Below are positions 50,881 through 59,977 of a stretch of DNA of 64,000 nucleotides, one piece after another. The notes under the pieces were generated by a model. It was given only the letters and a program-made list of their open reading frames with translations, was not told the DNA's origin and did no database searches. This DNA comes from Mesosutterella faecium (GTDB taxonomy: Bacteria > Pseudomonadota > Gammaproteobacteria > Burkholderiales > Burkholderiaceae_F), in assembly GCF_022809315.2 (NCBI RefSeq), contig NZ_JAKZJU020000001.1:372001-436000 (forward strand), read 5' to 3'. Within the stretch, counting starts at the first letter, position 1. Each line of letters starts with the position of its first letter. The translations under genes and the position numbers were made by a program.

Positions 50881-51516
50881 TTACTGTTTGCGGTTAAGCG
50901 CGGAATTCTTGTCGTTCATGGAGGCGATCAGAGCGGGAATGCCGCCGTTGGCAAGGATGCTGCCGAACTGGGAATGATAATTCTGTACCAGCCAGATGCC
51001 GCTCACATTGACATCGATGATCTGCCAGCCGTTCGCACCCTTGGCCAGCCTGTAGCCTACATCGACCGGCTTTTCCGTCTTGGAGACCAGCCGCGTGCGC
51101 ACGATCGGGGTGGCGCCGGCGGCGCCCCTGCCGGGCACGAGTTCAGCCCGGTAGTCCTTCACACCGCTGAAGGCCCCGGAATAAACTCTTGTGAGCAGAT
51201 TCCTGAACCCATCCTCGAGCTGCCTGCGCTGATCGGCGGAAGCCTGGCGCCACTGGGGTCCGACCGCCGTGCGCGTCATGCGCGGAAAATCGACGACCGG
51301 GAGAATCCTGTTGGACACGAAGGTCCTGATGCGCGCAGGATCCTCTTTCTTCAGAGCCGGGTCCCTGCGGATGTCCGCAAGCACCTGGTTCATCATTCCG
51401 ACGACCCAGGCCGACGGGTCAGCGTCGGAAGACGACGCGGCCTGAACCCTCAGAGAGACGAGGCCGAGTAAGGAAACGGGCAGAATCTCCGCCACAAATC
51501 TGCGTCTAGAAATCAT
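50881..51516 (-). CDS. mlaC: Periplasmic phospholipid-binding protein MlaC
   Basis: A 211-residue protein with an N-terminal signal sequence (MISRRRFVAEILPVSLLGLV, cleavage near VQA) and an MlaC/Ttg2D domain including FPRMTRTAVGPQWRQAS and a C-terminal WLVQNYHSQF-like segment. It shuttles phospholipid between MlaA in the outer membrane and MlaFEDB in the inner membrane. The two arginines near the start come with a weakly hydrophobic core, so Tat export is possible but not shown. Confidence 0.92.
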   Translation of the reverse strand: MISRRRFVAEILPVSLLGLVSLRVQAASSSDADPSAWVVGMMNQVLADIRRDPALKKEDPARIRTFVSNRILPVVDFPRMTRTAVGPQWRQASADQRRQLEDGFRNLLTRVYSGAFSGVKDYRAELVPGRGAAGATPIVRTRLVSKTEKPVDVGYRLAKGANGWQIIDVNVSGIWLVQNYHSQFGSILANGGIPALIASMNDKNSALNRKQ

Positions 51517-51543
51517 AGTTCCAGCATCCTTTCTTCAAAACTC

Positions 51544-52320
51544 TTACTTCGCGGCCGGGGCGGAAGCCTCCGGCTGCGCTGGAGCCGGGGAGTCGCCCGG
51601 ATCTTCAGCAAAAGTGTCTTCCGGCGGCTCGCCGTCGTAGACCAGGCTGCGGCGATACTGCAGGTAACCGTCGCGCGTCTGGGTGTACGGATCGACGGCT
51701 GTGTCGAGAACCTCGTCCATATCCAGAAGCCTCGTGCGCGTGTCAATGACGTCCACGCCCCAGACCGCCCAGCCCGCCCAGTCGGGATCCACCCATGTCT
51801 GTATGGAGGAGGCCCAGTTGACGCCCTTGCCCACGGTATCGCGAACCGTCGAGGGCCCGAGGAACGGAATGACGAAATAGGGACCGTTGCCGATGCCCCA
51901 GTAGCCAAGCGTCTGACCGAAATCCTCGGGCTTCGGGGTGAGGTCGCCCATGCTGGCCACATCAAAGCAGCCCAGCAGCCCGAATGTCGAATTCACCACA
52001 AAGCGCATGAAGGATACGAACGCATTGTTGCCCTTGCCCTGCAGCGCGTTATTGAGCACGTTGCGCGGCTCGGTCAGGTTGTCCATCATATTGCTGATGC
52101 AGCTGCGCACAGGCTTCGGCGTCACCGTTTCATAGCCCTTGGCCACCGGGCGCATGAAGTACTTGTCAAAGCCCTGGTTGAACGCAAAGGTCTGGCGGTT
52201 CATGGTTTCCCAGGGATCCGCCGGATTTTCCCCGGAATTTGCCGGCACGCTGGCGCACCCGCCCGCCATCAGGGCTGCGGCCAGCGCACCGGCGACAGCC
52301 AAACGTTTAAGCGATCTCAT
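51544..52320 (-). CDS. mlaA: Outer-membrane lipoprotein MlaA (VacJ)
   Basis: A 258-residue lipoprotein with lipobox MAGGC (Cys22-23). The MlaA domain includes DPWETMNRQTFAFNQGFDKYFMRPVAKGY, NNALQGKGNNAF and YFVIPFLGPSTVRD. A Pro/Ala/Glu-rich C-terminal tail follows. It removes misplaced phospholipids from the outer leaflet of the outer membrane. It overlaps mlaD by 4 nt, so it is built into the mla operon, unlike E. coli, where mlaA is separate. Confidence 0.94.
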   Translation of the reverse strand: MRSLKRLAVAGALAAALMAGGCASVPANSGENPADPWETMNRQTFAFNQGFDKYFMRPVAKGYETVTPKPVRSCISNMMDNLTEPRNVLNNALQGKGNNAFVSFMRFVVNSTFGLLGCFDVASMGDLTPKPEDFGQTLGYWGIGNGPYFVIPFLGPSTVRDTVGKGVNWASSIQTWVDPDWAGWAVWGVDVIDTRTRLLDMDEVLDTAVDPYTQTRDGYLQYRRSLVYDGEPPEDTFAEDPGDSPAPAQPEASAPAAK

Positions 52321-52811
52321 TTCGCAGCCTCCTGATCAGGGGAGCCCCCCTTCTTTTCAGCCGTGTTGAACAGAAACTGACTGATCAGGTTCTCCAGGAC
52401 AATGGAGGACTGCGTCTGCTGGATCCGGTCGTTGTTTTTCAGGTTGCTCTCCTCCGAACCGGCCTCCAGGCCGATGTACTTCTCACCGAGAAGGCCTGCC
52501 GTAAGGATTTTGGCCGAGGTGTCGGAAGGGAATTTGTAGTTGCTGTAGATATCCAGCTTTACAACGGCCTGAAACGTCTGCGGATCCAGCGAAATCGATT
52601 TCACCCGCCCGACGTTGACCCCCGCGCTGCTTACGGAAGCACGCGGCTTGAGCCCTCCGGCATTGTCAAAGACCGCCGTCACTTCATAGGTTTTCTGCCC
52701 GAAGTTGAGAGAAAGCATATTGCCGGCCTTCAGGGCCAGAAACAGCAGAGCCGCTATGCCCAGCAATACAAAAACGCCCACCAGCAAATCCGTTTTCCTG
52801 CTTTGTTCCAT
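52317..52811 (-). CDS. mlaD: MCE-domain protein MlaD
   Basis: A 164-residue protein with an N-terminal transmembrane anchor (LLVGVFVLLGIAALLFLALKAG) and one MCE domain (about 40-120, SVSSAGVNVGRVKSI and LTAGLLGEKYIGLEAG). MlaD hexamers form a lipid-conducting ring on MlaE. It is 20 nt downstream of mlaE. Confidence 0.94.
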   Translation of the reverse strand: MEQSRKTDLLVGVFVLLGIAALLFLALKAGNMLSLNFGQKTYEVTAVFDNAGGLKPRASVSSAGVNVGRVKSISLDPQTFQAVVKLDIYSNYKFPSDTSAKILTAGLLGEKYIGLEAGSEESNLKNNDRIQQTQSSIVLENLISQFLFNTAEKKGGSPDQEAAK

Positions 52812-52831
52812 TTTTTCATCCGCTATATTCT

Positions 52832-53617
52832 TCAGGCGAACATGAGCGCCGTCATGATAAAGTCAAATCCAAGAATCATCAGCGACGAGACAATCACCGT
52901 TCTCGTTGTCGCGAGCGATACTCCGGCAGGCGTTGCGCGCGAAGTGAACCCCTGGAAAAGAGCCACCAGCCCGACAATCACCCCGAACACGACGCTCTTG
53001 ATGAAACCGTTGCCAATGTCCTCAAAGAGGTCGACCGAGGTCTGCATGTGCGACCAGAAGGCGCCTGCGTCAGAGCCTATGAGGACGACCCCTACCAGCC
53101 ATCCTCCCAGAATGCCTACCGCGTTGAAAATCAGGGTAAGGATCGGCACGGAGATCGTCGTGGCGAGGAAGCGCGGCGCCAACACCCGCTGGACAGGGTC
53201 CACGCCCATCATTTCCATGGCCGAGAGCTGCTCGCCGGACCTCATGAGCCCTATCTCGGCTGTGAGCGACGTGCCGGCCCGGCCGGCAAACAGAAGCGCA
53301 GTCACGACCGGCCCAAGCTCTCTGATCAGCGCGAGCGCGACTAGCACGCCCAAGGCCTCCTCACTGCCGTAGGTGACCAGGATGTCATAGCCTTGGAGCC
53401 CCAGGACGGCCCCGATGAAAAACCCGGAAATGGCAATAATCAGCAGGGAACGATTCCCCACAAAGAAAATCTGCTGAGCAAGCAGCGGCAGCCGCCGCAG
53501 CGAAGCCGGGCAGCTCCTGAGCACGAGCCAGGTGAACCTTCCGAAGCGGCCTGCGTAGAGAACTTGATTCACGACCCAGGCGCCCAGAGACGCGATTTTT
53601 TCGGCCAGAGCGTTCAT
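52832..53617 (-). CDS. mlaE: Phospholipid ABC transporter permease MlaE
   Basis: A 261-residue inner-membrane permease with five to six hydrophobic segments. The conserved ALIRELGPVVTALLFAGRAGTSLTAEIGLM region (split here as two blocks) contacts MlaF. Its start overlaps the mlaF stop by 4 nt. Confidence 0.95.
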   Translation of the reverse strand: MNALAEKIASLGAWVVNQVLYAGRFGRFTWLVLRSCPASLRRLPLLAQQIFFVGNRSLLIIAISGFFIGAVLGLQGYDILVTYGSEEALGVLVALALIRELGPVVTALLFAGRAGTSLTAEIGLMRSGEQLSAMEMMGVDPVQRVLAPRFLATTISVPILTLIFNAVGILGGWLVGVVLIGSDAGAFWSHMQTSVDLFEDIGNGFIKSVVFGVIVGLVALFQGFTSRATPAGVSLATTRTVIVSSLMILGFDFIMTALMFA

Positions 53618-54414
53618 GCCTGCACCCCGAAATCTTCAGCAATCGAACGGGTCGTGGGATAGTGGAAAGCCACGGGTCCGTCGGGCAGACCGTTGAGGAA
53701 CTGCCGCACAAAGGGATCCTTCGAGCGGAAAAGCTCTTCGGGAGACCCCTGGGCCGCTACCTTACGGTTGGAAATCATGTAAATGTAGTCTGCAATATCG
53801 AAAGTCGTCTTCACATCATGGGTGACCACGACGCTGGTGGCGTGCAGCGCCGTATTGAGCCGCTTGATCAGGCGCGCCGTCACGCCCATGGAGATCGGAT
53901 CCAGTCCGGTAAAGGGCTCGTCGTACAAAATCAGCTCCGGGTCGAGCGCGATCGTGCGGGCGAGCGCCACGCGCCGGGCCATGCCGCCGGATATCTCGGA
54001 GGGCATCAGCCGGGCGGCTCCGCGCAGCCCGACCGCGTTGAGCTTCATCAGCACAAGGTCATGGATGGTCTCTTCATCGAGCCCCGTGTCCTCGCGCATG
54101 GGAAACGCCACGTTATCGAAAACCGAAAGATCAGTGAAAAGGGCGCCGAACTGGAAAAGCATGCCCATTCTTTTGCGCAGGGCGAAAAGGCCGTCCCTGC
54201 TCTGGGCGTGAATATCGACGCCTCCCAGATACACGTGCCCCTTCTGCGGACGCAGCAGGCCGCCGATCAGCTTGAGGAGAGTGGTCTTTCCCATCCCCGA
54301 GCCGCCCATCACCGCAACGACCTTCCCCTTCCCAAAGGAGAGGGAAACGTCATCCAATATGACTCTGGCCCCGAAGCCGAAAGTCATATGGTCTACTTTT
54401 AAGAATTCTTCCAT
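53614..54414 (-). CDS. mlaF: Phospholipid ABC transporter ATPase MlaF
   Basis: A 266-residue ABC ATPase. Walker A is GGSGMGKTTLL (about 36-46), the Q-loop MLFQFGALF, the signature EISGGMARRVALAR, Walker B LILYDEPFTGLDP, and the switch His in VVTHD. The C-terminal extension typical of MlaF contacts the partner subunit. First gene of mlaFEDACB. Confidence 0.95.
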   Translation of the reverse strand: MEEFLKVDHMTFGFGARVILDDVSLSFGKGKVVAVMGGSGMGKTTLLKLIGGLLRPQKGHVYLGGVDIHAQSRDGLFALRKRMGMLFQFGALFTDLSVFDNVAFPMREDTGLDEETIHDLVLMKLNAVGLRGAARLMPSEISGGMARRVALARTIALDPELILYDEPFTGLDPISMGVTARLIKRLNTALHATSVVVTHDVKTTFDIADYIYMISNRKVAAQGSPEELFRSKDPFVRQFLNGLPDGPVAFHYPTTRSIAEDFGVQA

Positions 54415-54473
54415 CTGGCAAAAATTAAACCCGAACAGCTCTTTGCCGGCCCTCTTTCGAAAAACAGGAACAC

Positions 54474-54509
54474 TGAACGAACGTTCATTTTGGGATAAAA
54501 AGCATTATC
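54474..54509 (-). promoter_or_regulatory. Candidate mla promoter -10 and operator
   Basis: On the minus strand GATAAT (plus 54504-54509) could be a -10 box, without a good -35. Between it and mlaF lies the inverted repeat TGAACG-AA-CGTTCA (54474-54487), the kind of site bound by TetR-type regulators. It would sit just downstream of the start point. Confidence 0.35.
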
Positions 54510-54550
54510 GCACAAGAGCAGCCGCCGACAGCCCCCTTCAGGGCGGCTTT

Positions 54551-55057
54551 TCAAGCCGCCGGGCCCTGCTCGCAGGCCGGCAGGCCCAGCTCCCTCGGAA
54601 TCCACTTGACAGGTCTGGAGATGCCCAGCTCTTTCAGCCGGGGGTCATCGGGCGCAACCACATCGAAGGCCTTCAGCAGGCTTTCGGGAACGGCGCATAC
54701 TTTTTTTGTAACAAAGTCAATATGAGCCCACTCCGTCGCCGCGAGCGTGACCAGCTTGCCGCGGCGGGCGAATGCATACCTTCTGAGTGACACAGGTCCC
54801 GCCACAGCCGAGATCCAGGTGTACAGGACCAGCTCATCGCCCAGCAGCGCCGGCCTCAGGTACTCAATCCAGTGCTCACGGGCCACCCAGACGTGCTTCT
54901 CGCGCAGATAGCGCTCCTGGGGCCAGCCCAGAGCCGCGGAGTGCTCTATGGCGAGGTCCTCCATCCAGCGCAGGTACTCTTTGTTGTTGACATGCCCCAG
55001 CACGTCAATCGACGCCTCGGTCACTCTCAATGTCTTGGAAAAAATGCTGCTGCACAT
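54551..55057 (-). CDS. 4HBT hotdog-fold acyl-CoA thioesterase (YbgC/FadM-like)
   Basis: A 168-residue single hotdog domain. The signature DVLGHVNNKEYLRWMEDLAIEH (catalytic Asp18, then HVNN) is that of the YbgC/FadM group, which hydrolyses acyl-CoA esters. The substrate cannot be read. It follows the second RAYT by 17 nt and precedes the mla operon. A palindrome, GGCGGCTT/AAGCCGCC, overlaps its stop codon. Confidence 0.88.
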   Translation of the reverse strand: MCSSIFSKTLRVTEASIDVLGHVNNKEYLRWMEDLAIEHSAALGWPQERYLREKHVWVAREHWIEYLRPALLGDELVLYTWISAVAGPVSLRRYAFARRGKLVTLAATEWAHIDFVTKKVCAVPESLLKAFDVVAPDDPRLKELGISRPVKWIPRELGLPACEQGPAA

Positions 55058-55074
55058 ATGTCAGGGTTTCCTTC

Positions 55075-55764
55075 TCATTGCTTCTCGCGGCGGGGACGTC
55101 CCTGCCGCCTTGCGGGACGGCGCCTGCCGTCCTCCACCGGGAGGCTTCGCACAAACGGCTCCTCTCCGGCCGGCCAGCCGCGCCTGGCCTGCTTCTCCAG
55201 ATACCTTCCAAACCACTCCCTCTGAGGCGTTGCGCACATCTGCCTATAGCGCCGGGCGCGCTCCTGGGGCGAGTCGCCCAGCGCCCAGAGCACGGGCGAG
55301 TCGCTCAGAAATGCGTCTACCCTTGTGCCCGTATGGTGGGCATAGCTCGACCAGACATACTGTCCGGGCTGCAGGACGAAGCCGAGCCTGACGGGAAGCT
55401 CCTCCAGATACCTGCAGGCCTCAAGCTCCCAGGCCGGATCCAGAACGCAGGACCTGAAGCGCCCGCCCCAGATGGTGCCCGAATGCAGGTAGCGCGCGTT
55501 AAACCATCGGACATAGCGCCTGGAAAGCTCCTGCATGAAATGGCTCAGCGCCAAAGAGGTCTCCGGACAGAGCAGCAGGTGCGCCCCTGCGGGCAGCAGG
55601 ACGTAGCCGCGCACGGCGACGCCGGAACTTTCCGAACACCGGCGGACGGATTCCAAATAATACAGGTAATCCTCGTCGCTCCTGAAGACATCGAGCCTGC
55701 CCGCCCCCTTCTGAACCACCAGGTGGGGCAGGCCGGCAATTGTGCAGCGCGTCAGCCTTGCCAT
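55075..55764 (-). CDS. Degenerate REP-associated tyrosine transposase-like protein (copy 2)
   Basis: A 229-residue RAYT-family protein beginning MARLTRCTIAGLPHLVVQKG. The frame is open upstream, but ATG 55764 gives the family-type start. The HUH site, normally PNHVHLL, reads PAGAHLL (first His is Gly60). The tyrosine in CRYLEELPVR (Tyr119) is kept. The Arg-rich tail ends GRPRREKQ, close to the GRPRRPRR tail of copy 1. It starts 13 nt after the aroB stop, so it is expressed with aroB. Loss of one metal-binding His argues against normal nicking. Confidence 0.8.
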   Translation of the reverse strand: MARLTRCTIAGLPHLVVQKGAGRLDVFRSDEDYLYYLESVRRCSESSGVAVRGYVLLPAGAHLLLCPETSLALSHFMQELSRRYVRWFNARYLHSGTIWGGRFRSCVLDPAWELEACRYLEELPVRLGFVLQPGQYVWSSYAHHTGTRVDAFLSDSPVLWALGDSPQERARRYRQMCATPQREWFGRYLEKQARRGWPAGEEPFVRSLPVEDGRRRPARRQGRPRREKQ

Positions 55765-55777
55765 GAATCTCCCCGCC

Positions 55778-56863
55778 CTATGGCCGGTAGCCGCCCCAGA
55801 GCAGCGTCTGCCGCAGCAGTTCCATAGGAGCCTCCTCGACGGTCGTGCGCCCGATGCCGTGAAGGACAACAAACCGGATGTGCCCGCCTGCACTCTTCTT
55901 GTCTCCTTTCATGCAGGCAATGGCAGCCTCAAGCGGCAGTCCCTCGATTCTTACCGGAAGTCCCGCTGAGCGCACGGCCTCCGTCACTCTCCCGAGTTCT
56001 TCCGGTGTAAGGTACCCAAGCCTCCTGGACAGATCGGCAGCGAGCACGAGTCCGCAGCCGACGGCCTCACCGTGCAGCCACGTACCGAACCCGGCCAGCT
56101 TCTCGATGGCGTGGCCGAAAGTGTGCCCAAGATTGAGCGTGGCTCGTATTCCCGACTCCTTCTCATCGCGCGAGACAATGCCGGCCTTCAGTTCGCACGA
56201 CCCGGCGATGACCTCCGCAAGGACCTCGTGGTCGAGCCTGCGGATCGCCGCCATATTCCGGAACACCATGTCGAAATAGGCGGCATCGCCCAAAAGCCCG
56301 TGCTTGATGATCTCTCCCAGCCCTGCTGAGACCTCGCGTGCGGGCAGCGTCTCCAGCGTCTGCGTATCGGCCACCACGAGAGAGGGCTGGTGAAAGCAGC
56401 CGATAAGGTTCTTTCCCGCGGGGAGGTTGACTCCGGTCTTCCCTCCCACGGAACTGTCCACCTGAGCGAGCAGCGTCGTCGGGAACTGGACGAAGCGGAT
56501 GCCACGCATCCAAATGGCCGCCGCGAACCCGGCGATGTCGCCGACTACGCCGCCGCCCAGGGCGCATATCACGGAGCGCCGGTCAGCCCCCGCGGCCGCC
56601 AGCCCGTCAAGAACTTTCTGCACCGAGCTGAAATTCTTAAAACGCTCGCCGTCCGGAAGGATGACCGAAGAGACCGGGGCGATGCCCCGGCAGGAGGCGG
56701 CCAGCCGCTCCAGATACAGCGGCTGCACTGTCTCGTTGGTGACTATCACGATCCGGGTGGGGTTGAGCTTTCCCACCCAGGCCCCGGCCTGCTCAAGAAG
56801 CCCCGGTCCCGTCAGAATGGGGTAGCTGCGGGCCCCCAGATTGACCTCTGTTGTCTTAACCAT
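55778..56863 (-). CDS. aroB: 3-dehydroquinate synthase
   Basis: A 361-residue NAD/metal enzyme of the shikimate pathway. NAD-binding GGGVVGDIAGFAAAIWMRG, substrate-site QVDSSVGGKTGVN, and the metal ligands E(IIKHG), NLGHTFGHAIE and LHGEAV are intact. Its ATG overlaps the end of aroK by 8 nt. Confidence 0.96.
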   Translation of the reverse strand: MVKTTEVNLGARSYPILTGPGLLEQAGAWVGKLNPTRIVIVTNETVQPLYLERLAASCRGIAPVSSVILPDGERFKNFSSVQKVLDGLAAAGADRRSVICALGGGVVGDIAGFAAAIWMRGIRFVQFPTTLLAQVDSSVGGKTGVNLPAGKNLIGCFHQPSLVVADTQTLETLPAREVSAGLGEIIKHGLLGDAAYFDMVFRNMAAIRRLDHEVLAEVIAGSCELKAGIVSRDEKESGIRATLNLGHTFGHAIEKLAGFGTWLHGEAVGCGLVLAADLSRRLGYLTPEELGRVTEAVRSAGLPVRIEGLPLEAAIACMKGDKKSAGGHIRFVVLHGIGRTTVEEAPMELLRQTLLWGGYRP

Positions 56864-57395
56864 GAATGTCCTCGCTCAGTAGCCTGCCCACACGGGGGTG
56901 CGCCAGGATCCGCGCCGCCAGGGCGGCGGGCGACCCCTCTGCGCTCCGAAAGCTGATGTCCGAAGTGGCGCAGTACAAGGGATGCCTCGCCTCAAGCAGA
57001 CTTCTCACCCTTTCCTCTTTATTATCTCCTGCCAGTTTCGGGCGTCCGGTGCATCCCCGGGTGCGGGCGAGCACCGTCTCTGCGGACACCCTGAGATAAA
57101 CGACCAGGCCCGTCTCCGAGAGGATCCGCCTGTTTTCCTCGGACAGGATCACGCCACCGCCGGTTGAAACCACAAGACGGTCCCTCACCGACAGACGCCG
57201 GAGGAGATCAGTCTCCATCCTGCGGAATCCCGCCTCGCCAAGAAGCTCGAAAATCCTGGGAATGCTGAGGCCTCTTTCCTGCTCTATCTGGCGGTCCATG
57301 TCAACCCATGGCCAGCCGGTTTTCTCGGCCAGGATCCTGCCCACGGTAGATTTCCCAGCCCCCATCATCCCCACCAAATAAATGATCTTTCCCAT
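56856..57395 (-). CDS. aroK: Shikimate kinase
   Basis: A 179-residue P-loop kinase that phosphorylates shikimate. Walker A GMMGAGKST is at residues 9-17, with the substrate motifs DMDRQIE, FRRME and STGGGVI. The frame is open to 57554, but ATG 57395 is chosen since the protein then starts MGKIIYLVG as the family does. It is divergent from mrcA. Confidence 0.95.
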   Translation of the reverse strand: MGKIIYLVGMMGAGKSTVGRILAEKTGWPWVDMDRQIEQERGLSIPRIFELLGEAGFRRMETDLLRRLSVRDRLVVSTGGGVILSEENRRILSETGLVVYLRVSAETVLARTRGCTGRPKLAGDNKEERVRSLLEARHPLYCATSDISFRSAEGSPAALAARILAHPRVGRLLSEDIHG

Positions 57396-57634
57396 TTCTG
57401 ATCCGGCGTTGCACCCTATGCGCATTAGAGCATAACTCACCGAGAGGCTTCTCCCCGCCGCCGGAAATCTGCTCCGGGAGGCGATCCGCGTTTCAAAACC
57501 GCTAAAATGAAGAAACTTCAACAACCCCGTCTGAAGCTGACGCCGCCCAGGCAATCGCTATGCCGGCAGAAGCAGCCGGGCGGTTTCACCATCCGGAACC
57601 GCAGGCATCAGCCATACCGGGAGAACAGGTTTCT

Positions 57635-59977
57635 ATGCTTCCTTCGAAGATCCAGGGTCAATCTCCTGTCAAAAAACGCAGCATCGGCAGGATTCTGGGC
57701 TGGCTGTGCGCCATCGGCGCCGCCTGCGCCGCGAGCGGCATGCTGCTGTTTACCTTTCTGTTCGCCATTGTCTACGCCCAGCTGCCGGACATGACGGAAA
57801 TGCGCTCCTATTCTCCGAAGCTGCCGCTCAAGATATGGTCCTCCGACAACCAGCTGCTGGCAGAATACGGTGAAGAGCGCCGGGACTATGTTCCGATCGA
57901 CGAACTGCCCAAGCATGTCAAGCTGGCCATTCTGGCCGCCGAAGACTCAGACTTTTACGAACACTCGGGCGTGGATCTCTCTGGCATTGGACGGGCCCTC
58001 ATCAGCAACATTCTTTCGGGACACAAGGGGCAGGGCGGATCCACCATCACCATGCAGGTCGCGCGCAACTGCTTTCTCTCTTCCGAGAAAAGCTACATGA
58101 GAAAGCTCTATGAAATCGCCATCGCGACCAAGCTCGAACACGAACTCACCAAGGACCAGATTCTGGAAATCTACGTGAACCAGATTTATCTCGGCCAGCG
58201 GGCCTACGGCTTTGGATCGGCCGCGAGGACGTATTTCGGGCGGCCGCTGAAAGAGCTGAGCATCGGGGAAGCTGCAACGCTGGCCGGACTGCCGGTGGCG
58301 CCCTCGGCCTACAACCCCGTTGTCAACAACCGGCGGGCCACCATGCGCCGCAACTACGTGCTCGGGCGGATGGCGGCCCTCGGGTTCATTTCCGAGCAGA
58401 AGCGGCAGGAAGAGCAGGCCAAGCCGGTCTATGTGCAGGATGCCGTGGCTGACGCCGTGGCCGGCAAACGCTCCCTCAAGATCCATGCTGAATATGCGAC
58501 AGAGCTCGCCCGGCAGCTGGTTTACGACATTTTCAAGGACGACGCCTACACAAGGGGCCTCAACGTCTATCTCACCATCAGCAGCAAGGACCAGCAGGCC
58601 GCCTATTCAGCCGTGCGCTCGAACATCGCCTCCTTTGACAAGGCCCGCGGCTACAGGGGCGCCGAAGGCCAGATCCGCCTTCCGGCCAGCCTCGACGAGC
58701 AGGCCAAAACCATCAAGCAGGCCCTGCACGCCGCCGCCTCCAGCCCCAACCTGCTTCCTGCCATTGTTCTGAGCACATCGCCCTCCATCAGGGCGGCCAT
58801 CTCCAATGGCGAAACCGTTACGCTGGACCGGGCCTCAAACACATTCGCCGGGAAATTCCTCAAGGCAAAGCCCGATGATCCGGCCGGGCTGCGTCCCGGA
58901 GCCCTCATCAGGATCACACGCACCTCGGGCGGCTGGACGCTCTCACAGATTCCTCAGGTTCAGACCGGCTTCATGGCCGCAGACTTCCGCACTGGTGCGG
59001 TCCGGGCGCTGGTCGGAGGGTTTGACTACGACCTCAACATGTTCAATCACGTAACGCAGGCCTGGAGGCAGCCCGGCTCATCGTTCAAGCCGTTCATTTA
59101 CTCCGCCTCGCTGGAGAAGGGATTTACGCCCAACACCATCCTTCAGGACTCGCCTTTCTATCTGGACGCCAAGAAAAACGGCGGCCAGGCCTGGTCCCCC
59201 AAAAATTATTCGGGGAAATTCGAGGGGCCGATGCCTCTGCACAGGGCGCTGGAAAAATCCCAGAACATTCCTGTGATCCGCGTCATGAACGCCATAGGCC
59301 CCAAGTACGCCCAGGAGTTCCTGGCCCGCTTCGGCTTCCCGGCCTCACGGCACTCACCGACCCTCTCCACCGCCCTCGGTTCGGGCACCGTCACCATCTG
59401 GCAAATGGTGGAGGCATACTCGATTTTCGCCAACGGCGGCTACCGCGTGCAGCCCTACCTGATTGACAAGATCGTGGACGAAAGCGGCCGCACCATCATG
59501 ACGGAGGAAAACCGCGAGGCCGGCGACGAATCCATCCGCGCCATTCCTGCCCGCAACGCCTTCGTGATGTCAACGCTTCTCAATGACGTCGCCCGCAGGG
59601 GAACTGCCGCGCGGGCCGGCGCTGCGCTTGGCCGTCCCGACGTGGGCGCCAAGACCGGAACCTCCAACGACTCCAACGACGCCTGGTTCGCGGGCTTCGC
59701 CGGCAATCAGGTCGCCGTGGGCTGGATGGGTTACGATCAGCTGCGCTCTCTCGGCAGCAAGGCAACCGGAGGCGTGCTCATGCAGCCTGTCTGGATCAGC
59801 TATATGCAGACCGCGGTGCGCGGGCAGCCGATATACAATCGGATGCCGCCCGGCGGCGTTGAGCAGCGGGCGGGCGAATGGTGCTACTCGGAGGTGAGCG
59901 ACGGCACGCATGCCGAGAGCTCTACCCCCGTCTCTTCGGGAGACGATCCCGTCAGCTCCCTGCTGAAGCTTTTTTAG
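57635..59977 (+). CDS. mrcA: Penicillin-binding protein 1A
   Basis: A bifunctional peptidoglycan synthase of 780 residues. After a cytoplasmic tail and membrane anchor (about 18-48) comes the glycosyltransferase domain with catalytic Glu103 in EDSDFYEHSGVD and GGSTITMQVARN. An OB-like insert follows. The transpeptidase has SSFK (Ser482 to Lys485), SQN and KTGTS (Lys673). ATG 57635 is preferred, with AGG 5 nt upstream; an ATG at 57560 adds 25 non-conserved residues. Its 3' end overlaps the convergent cyaY. Confidence 0.95.
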   Translation: MLPSKIQGQSPVKKRSIGRILGWLCAIGAACAASGMLLFTFLFAIVYAQLPDMTEMRSYSPKLPLKIWSSDNQLLAEYGEERRDYVPIDELPKHVKLAILAAEDSDFYEHSGVDLSGIGRALISNILSGHKGQGGSTITMQVARNCFLSSEKSYMRKLYEIAIATKLEHELTKDQILEIYVNQIYLGQRAYGFGSAARTYFGRPLKELSIGEAATLAGLPVAPSAYNPVVNNRRATMRRNYVLGRMAALGFISEQKRQEEQAKPVYVQDAVADAVAGKRSLKIHAEYATELARQLVYDIFKDDAYTRGLNVYLTISSKDQQAAYSAVRSNIASFDKARGYRGAEGQIRLPASLDEQAKTIKQALHAAASSPNLLPAIVLSTSPSIRAAISNGETVTLDRASNTFAGKFLKAKPDDPAGLRPGALIRITRTSGGWTLSQIPQVQTGFMAADFRTGAVRALVGGFDYDLNMFNHVTQAWRQPGSSFKPFIYSASLEKGFTPNTILQDSPFYLDAKKNGGQAWSPKNYSGKFEGPMPLHRALEKSQNIPVIRVMNAIGPKYAQEFLARFGFPASRHSPTLSTALGSGTVTIWQMVEAYSIFANGGYRVQPYLIDKIVDESGRTIMTEENREAGDESIRAIPARNAFVMSTLLNDVARRGTAARAGAALGRPDVGAKTGTSNDSNDAWFAGFAGNQVAVGWMGYDQLRSLGSKATGGVLMQPVWISYMQTAVRGQPIYNRMPPGGVEQRAGEWCYSEVSDGTHAESSTPVSSGDDPVSSLLKLF

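Noticed and set aside
49439..50977. A long plus-strand open frame (about 512 codons) opposite murA
   Set aside because: It is antisense to a well-supported murA and mlaB, has no homology I can recognise, and reflects high GC codon bias.
54541..54562. GGCGGCTT/AAGCCGCC hairpin as a terminator after the thioesterase
   Set aside because: It overlaps the stop codon and is not followed by a T run, so it may be only coding-end structure.
57396..57554. Longer AroK start at 57554
   Set aside because: The added 53 residues do not resemble shikimate kinase, and the family start MGKIIYLVG follows a suitably spaced GGA.
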